Assembly: GCA_028015205.1 (NCBI GenBank)
Contig: CM051514.1
Span: 8,742,001 to 8,806,000 of the forward strand
Origin: Mytilisepta virgata
Lineage: Eukaryota > Mollusca > Bivalvia > Mytilida > Mytilidae
Reading direction: 5' to 3'
Length of the DNA: 64,000 bases
The translations under genes were made by a program, and so were the position numbers. The notes beneath the pieces are model-generated. The model searched no databases. It was not told where the DNA came from and was given only the letters and a program-made list of their open reading frames with translations. Shown piece by piece: positions 1 to 12,300 of the stretch (positions within the stretch are counted from its first letter, which is position 1; each line of letters begins with the position of its first letter).

Positions 1-475
1 CAAAACGATGAAAGTGACACCACTTAAATTCAAAAGCGATGAGTGTTTGGTGGCAATAGGCATTGTGTATAACTTTCATAACATTTGATTGAGGCAAAGA
101 AAAGCAAGAGTGCAGAAATGGCAAATTCAGCAATTTTTCCATTTATAAAGGGGCATAACTCCAGAACGGTGAATGTGACCCCACCCAAATTAAAACTTGA
201 TCTGTGTTTAGTGGCAATAAGCATTGCGTATAAGTTTCATAACATTTGGTTGAGGCAAAGTAAAGTAAGAGTGCGGAAACGGCAAATTCAGCAATTTTCC
301 CATTTCTAAAAGGGCATAACTCCAGAATGGTGAATGTGACCCCATCTAAATTCAAACTCGATCTGTGTTTGGTGGTAATAAGCATTGTGTACATGTATAT
401 GTTTCATGACATTTGATTGAGGCAAACTAAAGTTAGAGAACGGAAACCAATTTCGGGACCTGCGTACGGACAGAA
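1..475. repeat. 161-bp tandem repeat, three copies (first cut by window edge)
   Basis: Units begin GGGCATAACTCCAGAA at 151 and 312, and a partial unit runs from base 1. The copies share the run GCAAATTCAGCAATTTT. After the last copy the sequence changes to GGGACCTGCGTACGGACAG and a short GC-rich tail near 500 that looks like an element terminus. The short ORFs across this block are repeat-derived and not credible genes. Confidence 0.85.
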
Positions 476-526
476 GGACAAGGGTTAAACTTAATGCCCC
501 CTCCGCCTAGCTGCTGGGGCATAAAA

Positions 527-842
527 AATTAATGATTTGAATTTATTAACTCAGAACTATCCTAAAATTTGTAAACTATTATTTTAAATATTTTTAATGC
601 ACTTTGTGCATATTTCATGTATCACAGAATTGTTATCCTTAATTCTATAAAATCTCATAGGAAGAGTTATCTCACTTTTACATTGAAAAATTACATAGGT
701 GAAATTTTTTTGTTTCTCATGCTCAATTGTTTCAGTTACTACTTGGCTTATTGCATCTTTCACCTAACTGACTAGACAATTCACATTAAGGTTTTCAAAT
801 TTTGAAAAATCCATTTCACGAACTGAGGTGTCCAGACAGTAA
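527..842. mobile_element. Truncated copy of the CTGTCTGGACACC MITE
   Basis: This stretch matches the right part of the full-length element at 36,063-36,624. Shared runs include ACTTTGTGCATATTTCATGTA, trimmed here to its first 20 bases ACTTTGTGCATATTTCATGT, and the terminal CGAACTGAGGTGTCCAGACA. The left terminus is missing. Confidence 0.75.
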
Positions 843-843
843 T

Positions 844-905
844 CCATTAACAACATTTACTGTGATTGATTTTTTATGTATTGAAATAAGCCATGAATAA
901 TATTT
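844..905 (-). pseudogene. Degenerate partial copy of RIF1 coding exon 25 and its donor site
   Basis: On the minus strand this roughly 60-bp stretch resembles the 3' half of exon 25 (3,219-3,305), including the TCACAGTAA exon/donor junction and the following TTGTTAATG. It contains a one-base gap and several substitutions, so it is not a coding exon. It abuts a truncated MITE, which suggests an old local duplication. Chance similarity is not excluded. Confidence 0.45.
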
Positions 906-949
906 AGGTTAAAAAAAATTGCTAGTTTCTCAAGCCCTGCTTCATAAAA

Positions 950-1172
950 AAAGTGTCAATTGTTACAAAAAAACATTTTAAATTTTCTAAAAATGAAATA
1001 TATATGCACACCTGTGCATTAAGGTTAATGCACAGAGAAAGTTTCATCAAATTCCTTTGAGTGGTTTACGAGTAGTTGAGGATAGAAGAATAGTGTGACG
1101 ACACAAGACTCAAGACGACAGATAGTGATCCCTATGTGTCAACCATGCGTTCCGCAAGCGAAACAAAAATGA
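950..1172. repeat. Fragment of the TGTGTCGCCTGC-bounded dispersed repeat
   Basis: It shares TCTAAAAATGAAATATATAT, GTGCATTAAGGTTAATGCAC and the GTGATCCCTATGTGTC end with the copies at 4,298-4,712 and 23,160-23,570. The left terminus is missing or diverged, and the right terminus has decayed to TTCCGCAAGCGAAACA. Confidence 0.8.
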
Positions 1173-1182
1173 TATGTTTTTG

Positions 1183-1437
1183 CTACTGGAATTTCCATTT
1201 TATTGATATAAAATTTATAAGGGGTCACCGAATTCGTTTTTTGAGTATGGATAGTTGAATCTGCTCAAGAGCGTGGAAAAAGCGCTGAAAAGGCAAAAAT
1301 AATCGTGACGTCATGGCTCTAAATCTTATTTTTTGACATTTTTAGGTATTGCAGACACTTGGATGATTTATACTGCAAAAAAGAATTCAGTGACCCTCTA
1401 TAGCTTTCTTATCAATAAAATGGAAATTTTAGTGGAA
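1183..1437. mobile_element. Hairpin MITE with about 50-bp inverted ends
   Basis: The left arm (1,183-1,233) contains TTTCCATTTTATTGAT and GGGTCACCGAATTC. The right arm (1,383-1,437) carries the inverted match GAATTCAGTGACCC and ATCAATAAAATGGAAA. There is no ORF between the arms. It is non-autonomous and the family is not recognised. Confidence 0.7.
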
Positions 1438-1529
1438 ATAACATATCAATTTTGAAGAAAATTCGTAGGACACGTTTTTGAGAAAAGGCAATTTAAACAA
1501 GTAATAATTGTAACAGTAAACTGTTACTA

Positions 1530-2996
1530 AGTCTCTCAAACGAAGTTCCCCATCAGACCCCCCAATGGTACCAAATGCTTCGTCTTGTCATAAGGAGTAA
1601 TAATATATATGGTTATAGGGTGGGGATCTCAATGGTTTTCCAAGATATTAAGTATTTTGTCAATTGAGGGGGGCGGGGCATGACCCCCTCAGACCCCCAT
1701 GTGATACCAAATGCTTCGTCTTGTCATAAGAAGTAATAATATATATGGTTATAGGGTGGGGATCTCAATGGTTTTCAAGATATTAAGTCTTTTGTCATTT
1801 GAGGGGGTGGGGCATGACCCCCCCTCAGACCCCCCTATAGTACCAAAGTCTTCGTCTAATCATCAGGAGTAATAATATATTTGGTTATAGGGTGGGGATC
1901 TCAATGGTTTTCAAGATATTAAGTCTTTTGTCATTTGAGGGGGTGGGGCATGACCCCCCTCAGATCCCCCTATAGTACCGAAGTCTTCGTCTAATCATCA
2001 GGAGTAATAATATATATGGTTATAGGGTGGGGATCTCAATAGTTTTCAAGATATAAAGTATTTTGTCATTTAAGGGGGGCAGGGCATGACCCCCTCAGAC
2101 CCCCCTTAGGTACCAAATCCTTTGTCTTATCATAAGCAATAATAATATATATGGTTATAGGGTGGGGATCTCAATGGTTTTCAAGATATTAAGTCTTTTG
2201 TCATTTGAGGGGGTGGGGCATGACCCCCCTCAGACCCACCCTATAGTACCGAAGTCTTCGTCTAATCATCAGGAGTAATAATATATATGGTTATAGGGTG
2301 GGGATCTCAATGGTTTTCAAGATATAAAGTATTTTGTCATTTGAGGGGGGCAGGGCATGACCCCCTCAGATCCCCCTTTGGTACCAAATCCTTCGTCTTA
2401 TCGTAAGCAGTAATAATATATATGGTTATAGGGTAGGAATGTAAACTATTTTGGACCTATTCAAAAAATTTCAATTTTTGATGTATTTGAAAGGGCGTGG
2501 CACTGCCCCTGGGGCCCCCCTCAGACCCCCCTTAGCTACCAAATCCTTCTTATTATAAGCAATAATAATATATATGGTTATAGGGTAGGAATGTAAACTA
2601 TTTTTGACCTATTCAAAAAATTTCAATTTTTGAGGTATTTGAAGGGGCGTGGCACTGCCCCTGGGGCCCCCTCAGACCCCCCTTAGGTACCAAATCCTTC
2701 TTCTTATTATAAGCAATAATAATATTTATGGTTATATGGTAAGAATGTAAACTAATTTTGACCTATTCAAAAAATATCAATTTTTGAGGTATTTGGAGGG
2801 GCGTGGCACTGCCCCTGGGGCCCCCCTAAACATGAAAAATGGTTAGGACCAACATCTCATGGGGTACTATCATTGTGCAAAATTTGATTGAAATCGGTCA
2901 AGTATAAAGTACAAAAGTGCCCCGGACAAAGTTGGCGGCGCGAGAAATAAGAAACCCAACAAAAACAATAAGTCTCCAACTTCGTTTGGGAGACTT
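1530..2996. mobile_element. Tandem-array element: about nine 131-150-bp units inside short terminal inverted repeats
   Basis: Units carry ACCAAATGCTTCGTC-like starts, then TAATAATATATATGGTTATA, then GGGGCATGACCCCC. Starts recur near 1,568, 1,702, 1,841, 1,976, 2,111, 2,246, 2,381, 2,538 and 2,687. The last units lose the middle block and gain GGGGCGTGGCACTGCCCC. The array is bounded by TAAGTCTCTCAAACGAAGTT on the left and the inverted AACTTCGTTTGGGAGACTTA on the right. It has no coding capacity. Confidence 0.85.
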
Positions 2997-3218
2997 AATT
3001 AAAATTTTTCAATATTTTTTGTGATATTTACATGCATCCTATACATTTGCACTTCTTTCTACAGAATATTCAATTTGCTATATATCCAAAAGTATAAAAG
3101 TTACTTATTTATTTTTTTGATATTCATATGCATTTCCACATGCTCTAATTGCCCGCAAAATTTCATAAAAATCTGTGAGATAGCCCATTTATGTACCTGT
3201 TACATTAACAATACTTAC

Positions 3219-3305
3219 TGTGACTGAGTGTCTCCTGTGTTGAAGTGAGCCATTAACGATACATCCATTGAAGCATCCAATGTATTGTACATGGCTGGTA
3301 AAGTC
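3219..3305 (-). CDS. RIF1: RIF1 coding exon 25 (residues about 1057-1085)
   Basis: Acceptor TTTACAG, donor CACAGTAAGT. The exon enters after 2 nt of a codon and leaves with 2 nt. It reads [20 protein letters not shown] and then NTGDTQSQ, matching the conserved DIPAMYN-type motif of RIF1 that follows the LTEHQ motif. No further exon was recognised between here and base 1. Confidence 0.88.
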
Positions 3306-6300
3306 CTGTAAACAAAATTTGTAACAATGGAAATTTTATATTAAATCTACAAGAATAAATATGGAGGAAATGTAAAACTTTCTTTATCAATGTTCAAGTT
3401 TCAGTTGAAATACAGAAAAACACATTTTTCATTTGAAAACATTTTGTGAAAAAAAAGGTTTTAATTGACCCTTTTCCAAAAACCAGATGACAAGGGGAAA
3501 TAATTCAAATTTACATGTAAAACTTCTTTTAGCTACAATAGATTGTACGGTGAAATTAGGTGTGGACTGTTTTTTTCTCCTATTCTTGACGTATTTAATC
3601 GATTGGATAAAAATACATATTGTTTTTAACGACCTGCGCAGGTTTTTGTTGAAAATCATATGAGAAACAGATTCTCCAGCCTCGATAGTTAAATTTCAGA
3701 TTTTAACACTCTCGCTAAAAGCCTACGTGTTGAAACTAAAGAATTTAACTATCGCTGGTGGAGAAATTCCATAACTCACTTGTACCTGAAAGAGAATCTA
3801 TATTTATCTAAGATTTGAAGACTTATACTTTTCTATACAAAATTTTTTTTTTTATTGATTAGTTAAAATATTTTTCTCCATGATGAGTTTTTTATGTGTG
3901 AAAATTAGTTTAAAATAGAGAAAAAAGCTTTAAATAGGTATATATACTTACTTGTCTATTTGAGTATGTGAATTGAAAACAATATTTTAATGATAAAATA
4001 GCTTGTGGTATGTTGTCAAAGTCCAGGTAAAATGTGTTTGTTGTTTGTATTAAAAAGGACCATCTGTTTTTGTTCCTGTTAACAGGGTTTACACATGAGT
4101 TTACCTAAGGTAAAAGTTGTGACATTACACAATGAAGGAGTGATATATCTGTGCTATAATTGATAGTTAAACATGGTCTGTTAAGCCTGATACATGGCTA
4201 TTCATTTTAGTCTTACAAGTAAATTTGGATTATCTCTCCCTGATACTGCTAGACAGGTCTATTTAGGTAATTCAAGAATTATGATAAACTAAAAAAAATG
4301 TGTGAGTCGTCCAAGGAAGACATGTGTCGCCTGCGGATGTCAATTTTTACAAAAGGTATTAAAATTTTCTAAAAATGAAATATATATGCACACCTTTGCA
4401 TTGAGGTTAATGCACAGAGACAGTTTCATCAAATTGCTTTGAGCGGTTATGGAGTAGTTGAGGATAGAAGTTTTGACCCCCCCCCCTCTTCTTTTCAAAA
4501 ATGTCAATTTTTACCAAAAGAAATTTAAAATTTTATAAAAATGAAATATACATGTATATGCACACTTGTGCATTAAGGTTAATGCACAGAGAAAGTTTCA
4601 TCAAATATCCTTTGAGCGGTTTACGAGTAGTTGAGGATAGAAGAAAAGTGTGACGCAAGACGACAGATAGTGATCCCTGTGTCGACCATGGGTTCTGCAG
4701 GCGACACAATTATGTCTGATTACACATTTTCTATTATAATAATAAACTTCAGTTATCTGTGTTTACTTTTTCTCTCTAAATATTTCTATCTGGTGTTCTG
4801 TCAATGGATTGTGTTTTGGTGGTGGTGATTTGATCACAACAAATACCTGAAGAAGAGAAACATATCTGTATATGTTTTATTGATATAAAATGATTTTAAG
4901 GGGGACATAGTTCTAAGAAAAGCTCACACATTTAAAAATCTATATAAAATTCAAAACATGTTCCTCAAACAAGCAGGTAATATTTTTGCTTAAAGTGTAA
5001 AAACTAAATTGAAAGATGCATTCTCTTATATATATGTTTTTGCTTCATCAACAAATATTTATCAATTTTGCCAATTCAATTTTTATATGCCACGATTTAA
5101 AGAACAGTCAATATATATTTTTTGTAAATACTTGACAAAAAGTCAACCTAAAAATTGTGAAATGTTCGGCTAAATTATTAAGAATAAAAAAAAATATCAA
5201 CTTACATCATTCTGAAAGGTATCTAATGGCATAATCTTTTTCTTGGCTGAATTAGGTGTCTTTTCTATTGGTTTGGCTGGTGATTTCTTTATATTAGGAG
5301 AGACAGCCTTATGAAGAAAACTTCCCTTCATTTTAGTGGGTGATGGTAAGCCTGGTATATGTGGTTCTGGAGCCTGGGAATCTCCCTGAAATAAGTTGTA
5401 TATGTTTAATAGGATTAGATACAGGCATATATACATGTATGTATAAAACGTCAATATAGGGAACAGACATGGCAATTTAAAAGTCACTTTGATATGTACA
5501 TGTATAAAAAATAGAAATTCTAAAGGACAAAAGTGAATTCCATTATTAACACAGAATAAAATTTTCTTTGAAATGTTTCTTTTACAAACTTTTTTCAATC
5601 AGCACTCACTGATTAATTTTCTCATCGCCCTTTAAAGACAACTAGAAGCTTTCAAGAGCCTGTATCCTCGCCTGGATTTAACTTGTCCACCTTCAGCAGC
5701 ACTGAAAATTTATCTTGGCTGGTTTTCCCATAGGTACAATGTTAAACACAGTTAGGGTGTGGTAGCCATTTTAGTTGACATTGAATGTTATCAAACACAA
5801 TTCTGAAAGAGGACCACTGCTGGCATTAGTTTGATTCCAAATGGCCAAGTTTAAGGTATGATGATCTGATAATTAAATTTTCTCATAGGGTCAAATGTTA
5901 AACTAAGTTCAGCTTTGGTGGCCATCTTGATTGACAGGCCAGGTCAGCAGACACAATTATGAAAGGGGACCATGTAATGACAATTGCTTCCAAGTCTGTT
6001 CGCAACTGGCTTAATTGTTTAAGACAAGAAGATAATTTAATGAATTTTCCTAAAGTGTCCCATGTTAAACAAAGTTCAGCTGCGACAGCCATCTTTGTTG
6101 ACATTCTGGGTCATCGGACATAATTCTGAAAGAGGACCACCTAAGGACCATTTCTGCCAAGTTTGGTAACAACTGGCTCTGTAGTTTCAGACATCTTGGA
6201 TCTCACATTGGCAGGAAAAACATAAATTTGGTAGAGGACCATGTAAGGCTCATTCCTGCAATATAACAACTCAATTGCTTTTGTAGCTTCAGATTTTTAA

Positions 6301-9300
6301 AATTTCAGCTGATCAGAGTGCATAAATGGCCCTGGCAGCCATGTTTTCAATCAGAGCGTACAAATGGCCCTGGCAGCCACGTTTTAAGATTTGGGATCGG
6401 CACCAAAAACATCAATTTTGTTAAGGACCATTATCTGATCATTCAGGAATAATATTGCTTCCATCTGTCAAATGTTTTCTGACAAAAAGATGTTTATATG
6501 TATTTCCCATAGGATCCTATGTTAAATGTGTCCCATGGTGGTGGCCATCTTGGATTTCAGATCGGCACAAAAAACATATAGTTTGTAGAGGACCATGTAA
6601 GGATCATTCCTGCAATTTAACAAATCAATTGCTTTTGTAGTTTCAGAGAAGATTTTTCAAATTTCAGACAATCAGAGTGCACAGTTGACCTGGCAGCCAT
6701 GTTTTTGAATTTCATATCAGCACCAAAAACATCTATTTTGTTAAGGACCATTATCTGATCATTCAGGCATAATACATGTATTACTTCTATTTCTTGAACT
6801 GTTTCTTACAAGAAGACACTGTATGTATTTCCCATAGGATCCTATGTTAAATGTGTCCCATGTTGGCTGCCATCTTGGATTTCAGATTGGAAGAAAAAAC
6901 AAACTTTGTAGAGGACCATGTAAGGATCATTCGTGCAATATAACTATCAAATGTTTTTGTAGTTGGAGATTTTTTTTAATTTCATACAATCAGAGTGCAT
7001 AGATGGCCCTGGCAGCCATTTTTTTAAATTTCTGATCGGCATCAAAAATATCTATTTTGTTAAAGACCATTATCTAATCATTCAGCCATAATATTACTTC
7101 CATCTGTCAAATGGATTCTGACAAAAAAGATGTTGGTATGTATTTCCCATAGGATCCCATGTTAAATGTGTCCCACGGTGGCAGCAATCTTGATTTCAAA
7201 CGAGAAGATCCTTCAGTAAATTTTCCAAGAAGGTCCTGCATTGTATGTCAAAATTTGTTTGGTTTTGGGGATCATCTTGGATAGCAGGCATGGTCAACAG
7301 ATATAATTCTGAAAGAGGACCAACTAAGGACCATTGCAGCTAATTTTTGTCCCAATTTGCATTGTGATTTCAGACAAGAAAATCTTTAAGTAAATTACCT
7401 ATAGGGTCCTATGTTAAGCCATGTTCAGCTATGGCAACCATAATTCTGAAAGAGGACCACCTTAGAATCATTGTTGCCAAGTTTTGTTCTAATTGGCCCA
7501 GTGGTTTCAGAGGAGATCTTTAAAGGATAGTTTACGACAATGAGGGATGACAGATGCCAATAGCTCACGGCCTTTGGTCCAGGTGAGCTAAAAATCTGAA
7601 GGAACAAATACTTAATGCCACATTAGCAAAAATTTTTTAAATTTTTTATAACATATCAGTATTTATTTATTCAATATACATTTTGATTGTTTTTTTTTCT
7701 CCTTGTACATATCACACAGACTATTTGAATGAATTGTAACAGGTACCTGTGTAAGTTCACTGCTGGTCCCTTCTTCCCCTATACATACTTCGTTGACAAC
7801 CCATCCTGGTATGCTGATCTGTAACTTATGTTTTTTAGCCAGAGTTTGTAAAACATTGCTGTAAAAAATAACAAAATGCTGTCATCAAAACAAAATTTTC
7901 CTTAAAATCAATTTTTGGAGGCACTCACCTACCTGCCACATATATACTTCAAATCTAATGAACCATGATTTTTTTCATTTGGAAAGTCCAGTTAAAAATA
8001 GTTAAATTGTTAGAAAAGATCCTAAAATATTTCATATATCTTTTGATTATTAATTAATCATTAGTTGTTTTCTTTTATCTGATGATCGATTATAAAATAT
8101 TCTCCAAATTCCTATCTCTAACAAGATATTTTAATTTTTCTTATTTCATTTGGTCATTTTCAATTATACTTTTTACTTCAAATAACAGATAAAAAATTTG
8201 GTAAATACATGTATAACTTGGAATTGTAGGAGTAGTCTACAAATTCAAAAGGAAAAATTATCTCATATACATTTCTCTTCAATTTATACCTACATGTACA
8301 TGTATGAAAAAAATTGATATAACAGTGCTTACCAGAGACTTTCTGGCAAATCCAGAGGTGGTGCTGTGCCGAATGTGTTGTTCCACAGATTCTGTGCCAC
8401 AAGACTAATGCCACGTCTGGCAGACGACAATGTCACCTCCAGGAATGGTGACAGGACTTTTAAGAAGTCCGAGTCTATCGGACCTGTGTAGTGCTTTGTT
8501 ATATTGTTACATATGGTCTCTGTCATCTCAACTTTCTGGATATAAATAAAACATCAAAATTATTTACTGTAGAAAAAAAAACATTTCATTTCTGTTCAAA
8601 TTTACCAAACTTTTAACAAAATGTTTTGACAAACCGTTTGTGTAGTGTTAAGGTGAAATCTCACTCAATTCAGGATTCATGTGTATCTTTGCTAATGTGA
8701 AGATAGGCAATTCTACATTGAGGGTTGTCCGTTTGAACTATATCTTCTTTCTTTCTGGCTTTACAATATAAAATATTATCAACTAGAGGCTCATATCGCT
8801 CACCAGGCATCCTTTTCAACATCATATATTTGTTCCTTTAGCTATATGGTTTCAGAAATTTTTTTTCATTTGACCAATCAAAAATAAAGAATTGTTTGTG
8901 GCCGCCAATAGTCGTCCAACCCAGGAGAATTTTTTAAAGGTTCTTGCATAGATTTTATTTATGGTCTTGTTGTCATGAGACAAATTAATTTTCACATTTG
9001 GTACCATGTTAAAGTAAGTTTAGTTCTGGTCAGCATCTTGATGTGGTTATCACACAATTCTGATGATAATGGTTAGTTGTACGATCAGGACAAAATATGC
9101 AAACTTTATAAAGGGCCTTCCATAGATGCTTCATACCAAATATCAGTTCAGGATCATTTGGCCAAGGTGTTTCTGAGGAGAAGATCAAAATGTGAAAAGT
9201 TAACAGATGGACGCCGGATGCAAAGTGATGAAAAAAGTTCACATGGCTGTTTGCCCCAGATGAGCTTATAACAAGGCAAATACTGATAAATTGTTTGTTT

Positions 9301-12300
9301 TTCTCATCCTGAGTTAAATGATGAATGCTTCTGGTCCAGTGGTTCAGCTTGCTATTCTTTTAATTAGATTAGATAAACCCACACAAAATCTGCATTTCTT
9401 TCGAAGTAAGAAGTAATTTTTGATGTTATAGAGTTGTCGTCTTCAATGATATATACCTCACATCTTAATTCATTTATTGCTAAAACTTTAAACATTAGCT
9501 TAAACTTATTTATTTATAGTGGATTGGGAAACAAGTTATACCAACTTATACTAATCCCTCTCCACTCGGCGGATGCGAGAACGGCCTCTGTAGCAGGATT
9601 TAAGCCTTCTCTTTTTTGAAATCTACAGAGGAGTCTTTAACGTGCTATGGGTGTTGCTCTCCTTTAACAAGGGATAGCCATTTTTCATCCCCATCCCACT
9701 GACTAGCATCGTTTATCAAAACAATCCTCACAAATGGTGTCAAACTTTGATCCCTGAAATTTTCATCCCAAACAGGAATCGAACCAGGGACATTTGGCTT
9801 TGTAGTCCGATGCGCTAACCACTACACTACAGTGCCCTTTAAACATTGAATGATAAATTAATTTAATCGTTGAAGTTTTGATCACGGTTATAATTTGTAG
9901 AAGTAATTTTGGTCAAAATGCCATTTCTACTTAAATATTTTCATGATGATACCTTTTTAACAAAAGATAAACCACACCAGCCAGAAGATAACTTATATAA
10001 ACCAGCTATAGTTTCTGTTGTCGATGCTAGTAATTTCACTAGAAATGTTGACGATTTGATATGTGTGTACAATGCAGATATGATATCGAAGATGGTTGAA
10101 AGAATACTTGTTAGGTTGGGAGAGCCATTGTCAATCTTCCTGGTTAGTGTCTTCAGCTAAGTAAAATATAAACAAGTACATGTATATGTCGAAAAATAAA
10201 ATACACTTGATAAGGCCATGAAAACAAAATTGCGTGTTTTTCAAGCCCCTCTGTGAAACTGTTGTGTATCTGCCTTTTTTCCCCCTTAATTTTTGAATGA
10301 AGTTTTTTTCTCTCGTTTCGTTCAAAAATCTGTAAAACATATTACCATGATCAATTAGAGTTATCTATCCTTATCTTCTTTGAAAAAAATGTCGGACATT
10401 GTTGTCGTGAGTGTGCACCATGAATACACCATAAATATTTATCAAATGCTAGTTCATGGTAATTACCTGTGTAATCCAAAGTGCCTGTGCCTGGGAGAAA
10501 CAACAAACATTTTTTTCAAAGTAAATATTACATGTTATAACAATGAATAAGGTATTTACAGATTATACATACAATCAAGCAAAAACAAAAATGGGGAAAG
10601 AGGCCACCCAAGAACCATTCCACCAAATTTTGGTTCCAATTGGCCTAGTGGTTTCAGAGGAGAAGATCTTTAAAGGAAAGTTTACGCCAGATATTGTCTT
10701 TAAAGGGCAAAACAAACTAGATACCCTAATGATGCTTGTGGCCAAGTTTGGTTCCATTTGGCCCAGTAGTTTCAGAGGAGAAGATTTTTGTAAAAGTTAA
10801 CAGACGACGGACGCCAAGTGATGATAACAGCTCACTCGACCCTGTGAGCTAAAAAAAGGCTTGAGAAACACATAAAAATTTTTCATGACCTAAATATATA
10901 TGTACTATAAATGAATGCATGAATATTGGAGAATATTGAATGTAGCAGACTATTAATACACAAGCATGTAAATGCCACGTGATGTACTGCAAGGGAAAAA
11001 ATATATTTTCTAATAATAATGGAATATCGATTTCATAATAGCATAATATTTTCAACCATTTGTAACATTGTAGGGACTACAAACTTTTTTTTAAAATCCA
11101 CTATGAATTAATGGGTTGATTTAAATATTTAAACTTCAAAATTTATGAAATTTTTGTGTATAGACATATATTTCTTGTGTGTATAATATAATGAATAAAG
11201 CGATGTCGTAGAATCAGTACGAACATTGCTATTGCTTTGCATGGCACATCTGGGCCATTTAGAACAATCATACTGTCAGTTATTGCCCTGATAACTTAAA
11301 TGCAGAATTTTAAAATGGAAGGTTTGTATGTTTCAAATCATATCACAATCTGTAAATATTAATAAACATGTACTACCTTCTGTGGACTGGACATAAAATC
11401 CTCGGTCAGTTCAGTAAATATATTACTTAAATGACAAATCAGTTCGACAAATGACTGTAAATTTTCTAATGGTTTCTGTTTTTTCTTTGCCCACTTGGCT
11501 GGACTGAGACCACCTATGAAAGCATAAATAGTGATTATAGCAAAACACAATGCCAACTCCAAATACATGTATAACTGATGGAAACTATAACAGAGTTATT
11601 TATTTATTTATAAATTATAAACAAAATCAGTTTTTTTTTTAATAAAAAAATGATCAATATCAATCCATTTCTGATAAAAATCCTAATAAATAAGAATACA
11701 AATCATATAATTTGTATTTTGAACAACTGATTGTTTGTTTAGTTGGGGTTTTACCCCCTTTACTGACCTATGTTGAAGTTTCCGACGGTACCGATGGAGC
11801 CAAAATCAACAGAGTTTACCATAACTAAACATCCCTGAGTGGTAAAATCTAATCCATTCAAATTCTGAAAGTTTGAAAGAGGAATAATATAAAATAATGA
11901 CAATGGGAAAGTTATCTTTCAAATGGGGTTGCTATAGCTTGTTTCAATTCTATTCATTTTTACCTTTATATCATTCAAAAGCTCACTCTTATTTAACTGT
12001 ATACAATAAATTTTGCAACCTTTTCATTTCAAAAGAGAAAAATAAGGTGTCTTTTCATTCAAAACGTTCTATTGTATTTACATGTATATATGGTTTTCAT
12101 TAATTAGGCCTAAAATAAAATTTCATTTGTTTGGCATTGCCACCCGACCCACTGAAAAATTTGCTGCCCAAATAATTTTAATTGCGTTTCAGAATTTTTT
12201 TTTTTTTTTTTGGTATTAAAAAAAAAATCGGAATTGTGCCGGAATTTTTATCGTATCCGTTGAGCTTGATCCGGGCTTTACTTATTTCAAATCACAATCG

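Noticed and set aside
9764..9837. tRNA-Val-like sequence as a functional tRNA gene
   Set aside because: Acceptor stem ends do not pair well and the sequence runs into a SINE body.
9909..10160. 83-codon plus-strand ORF
   Set aside because: Antisense shadow of RIF1 exon 20.
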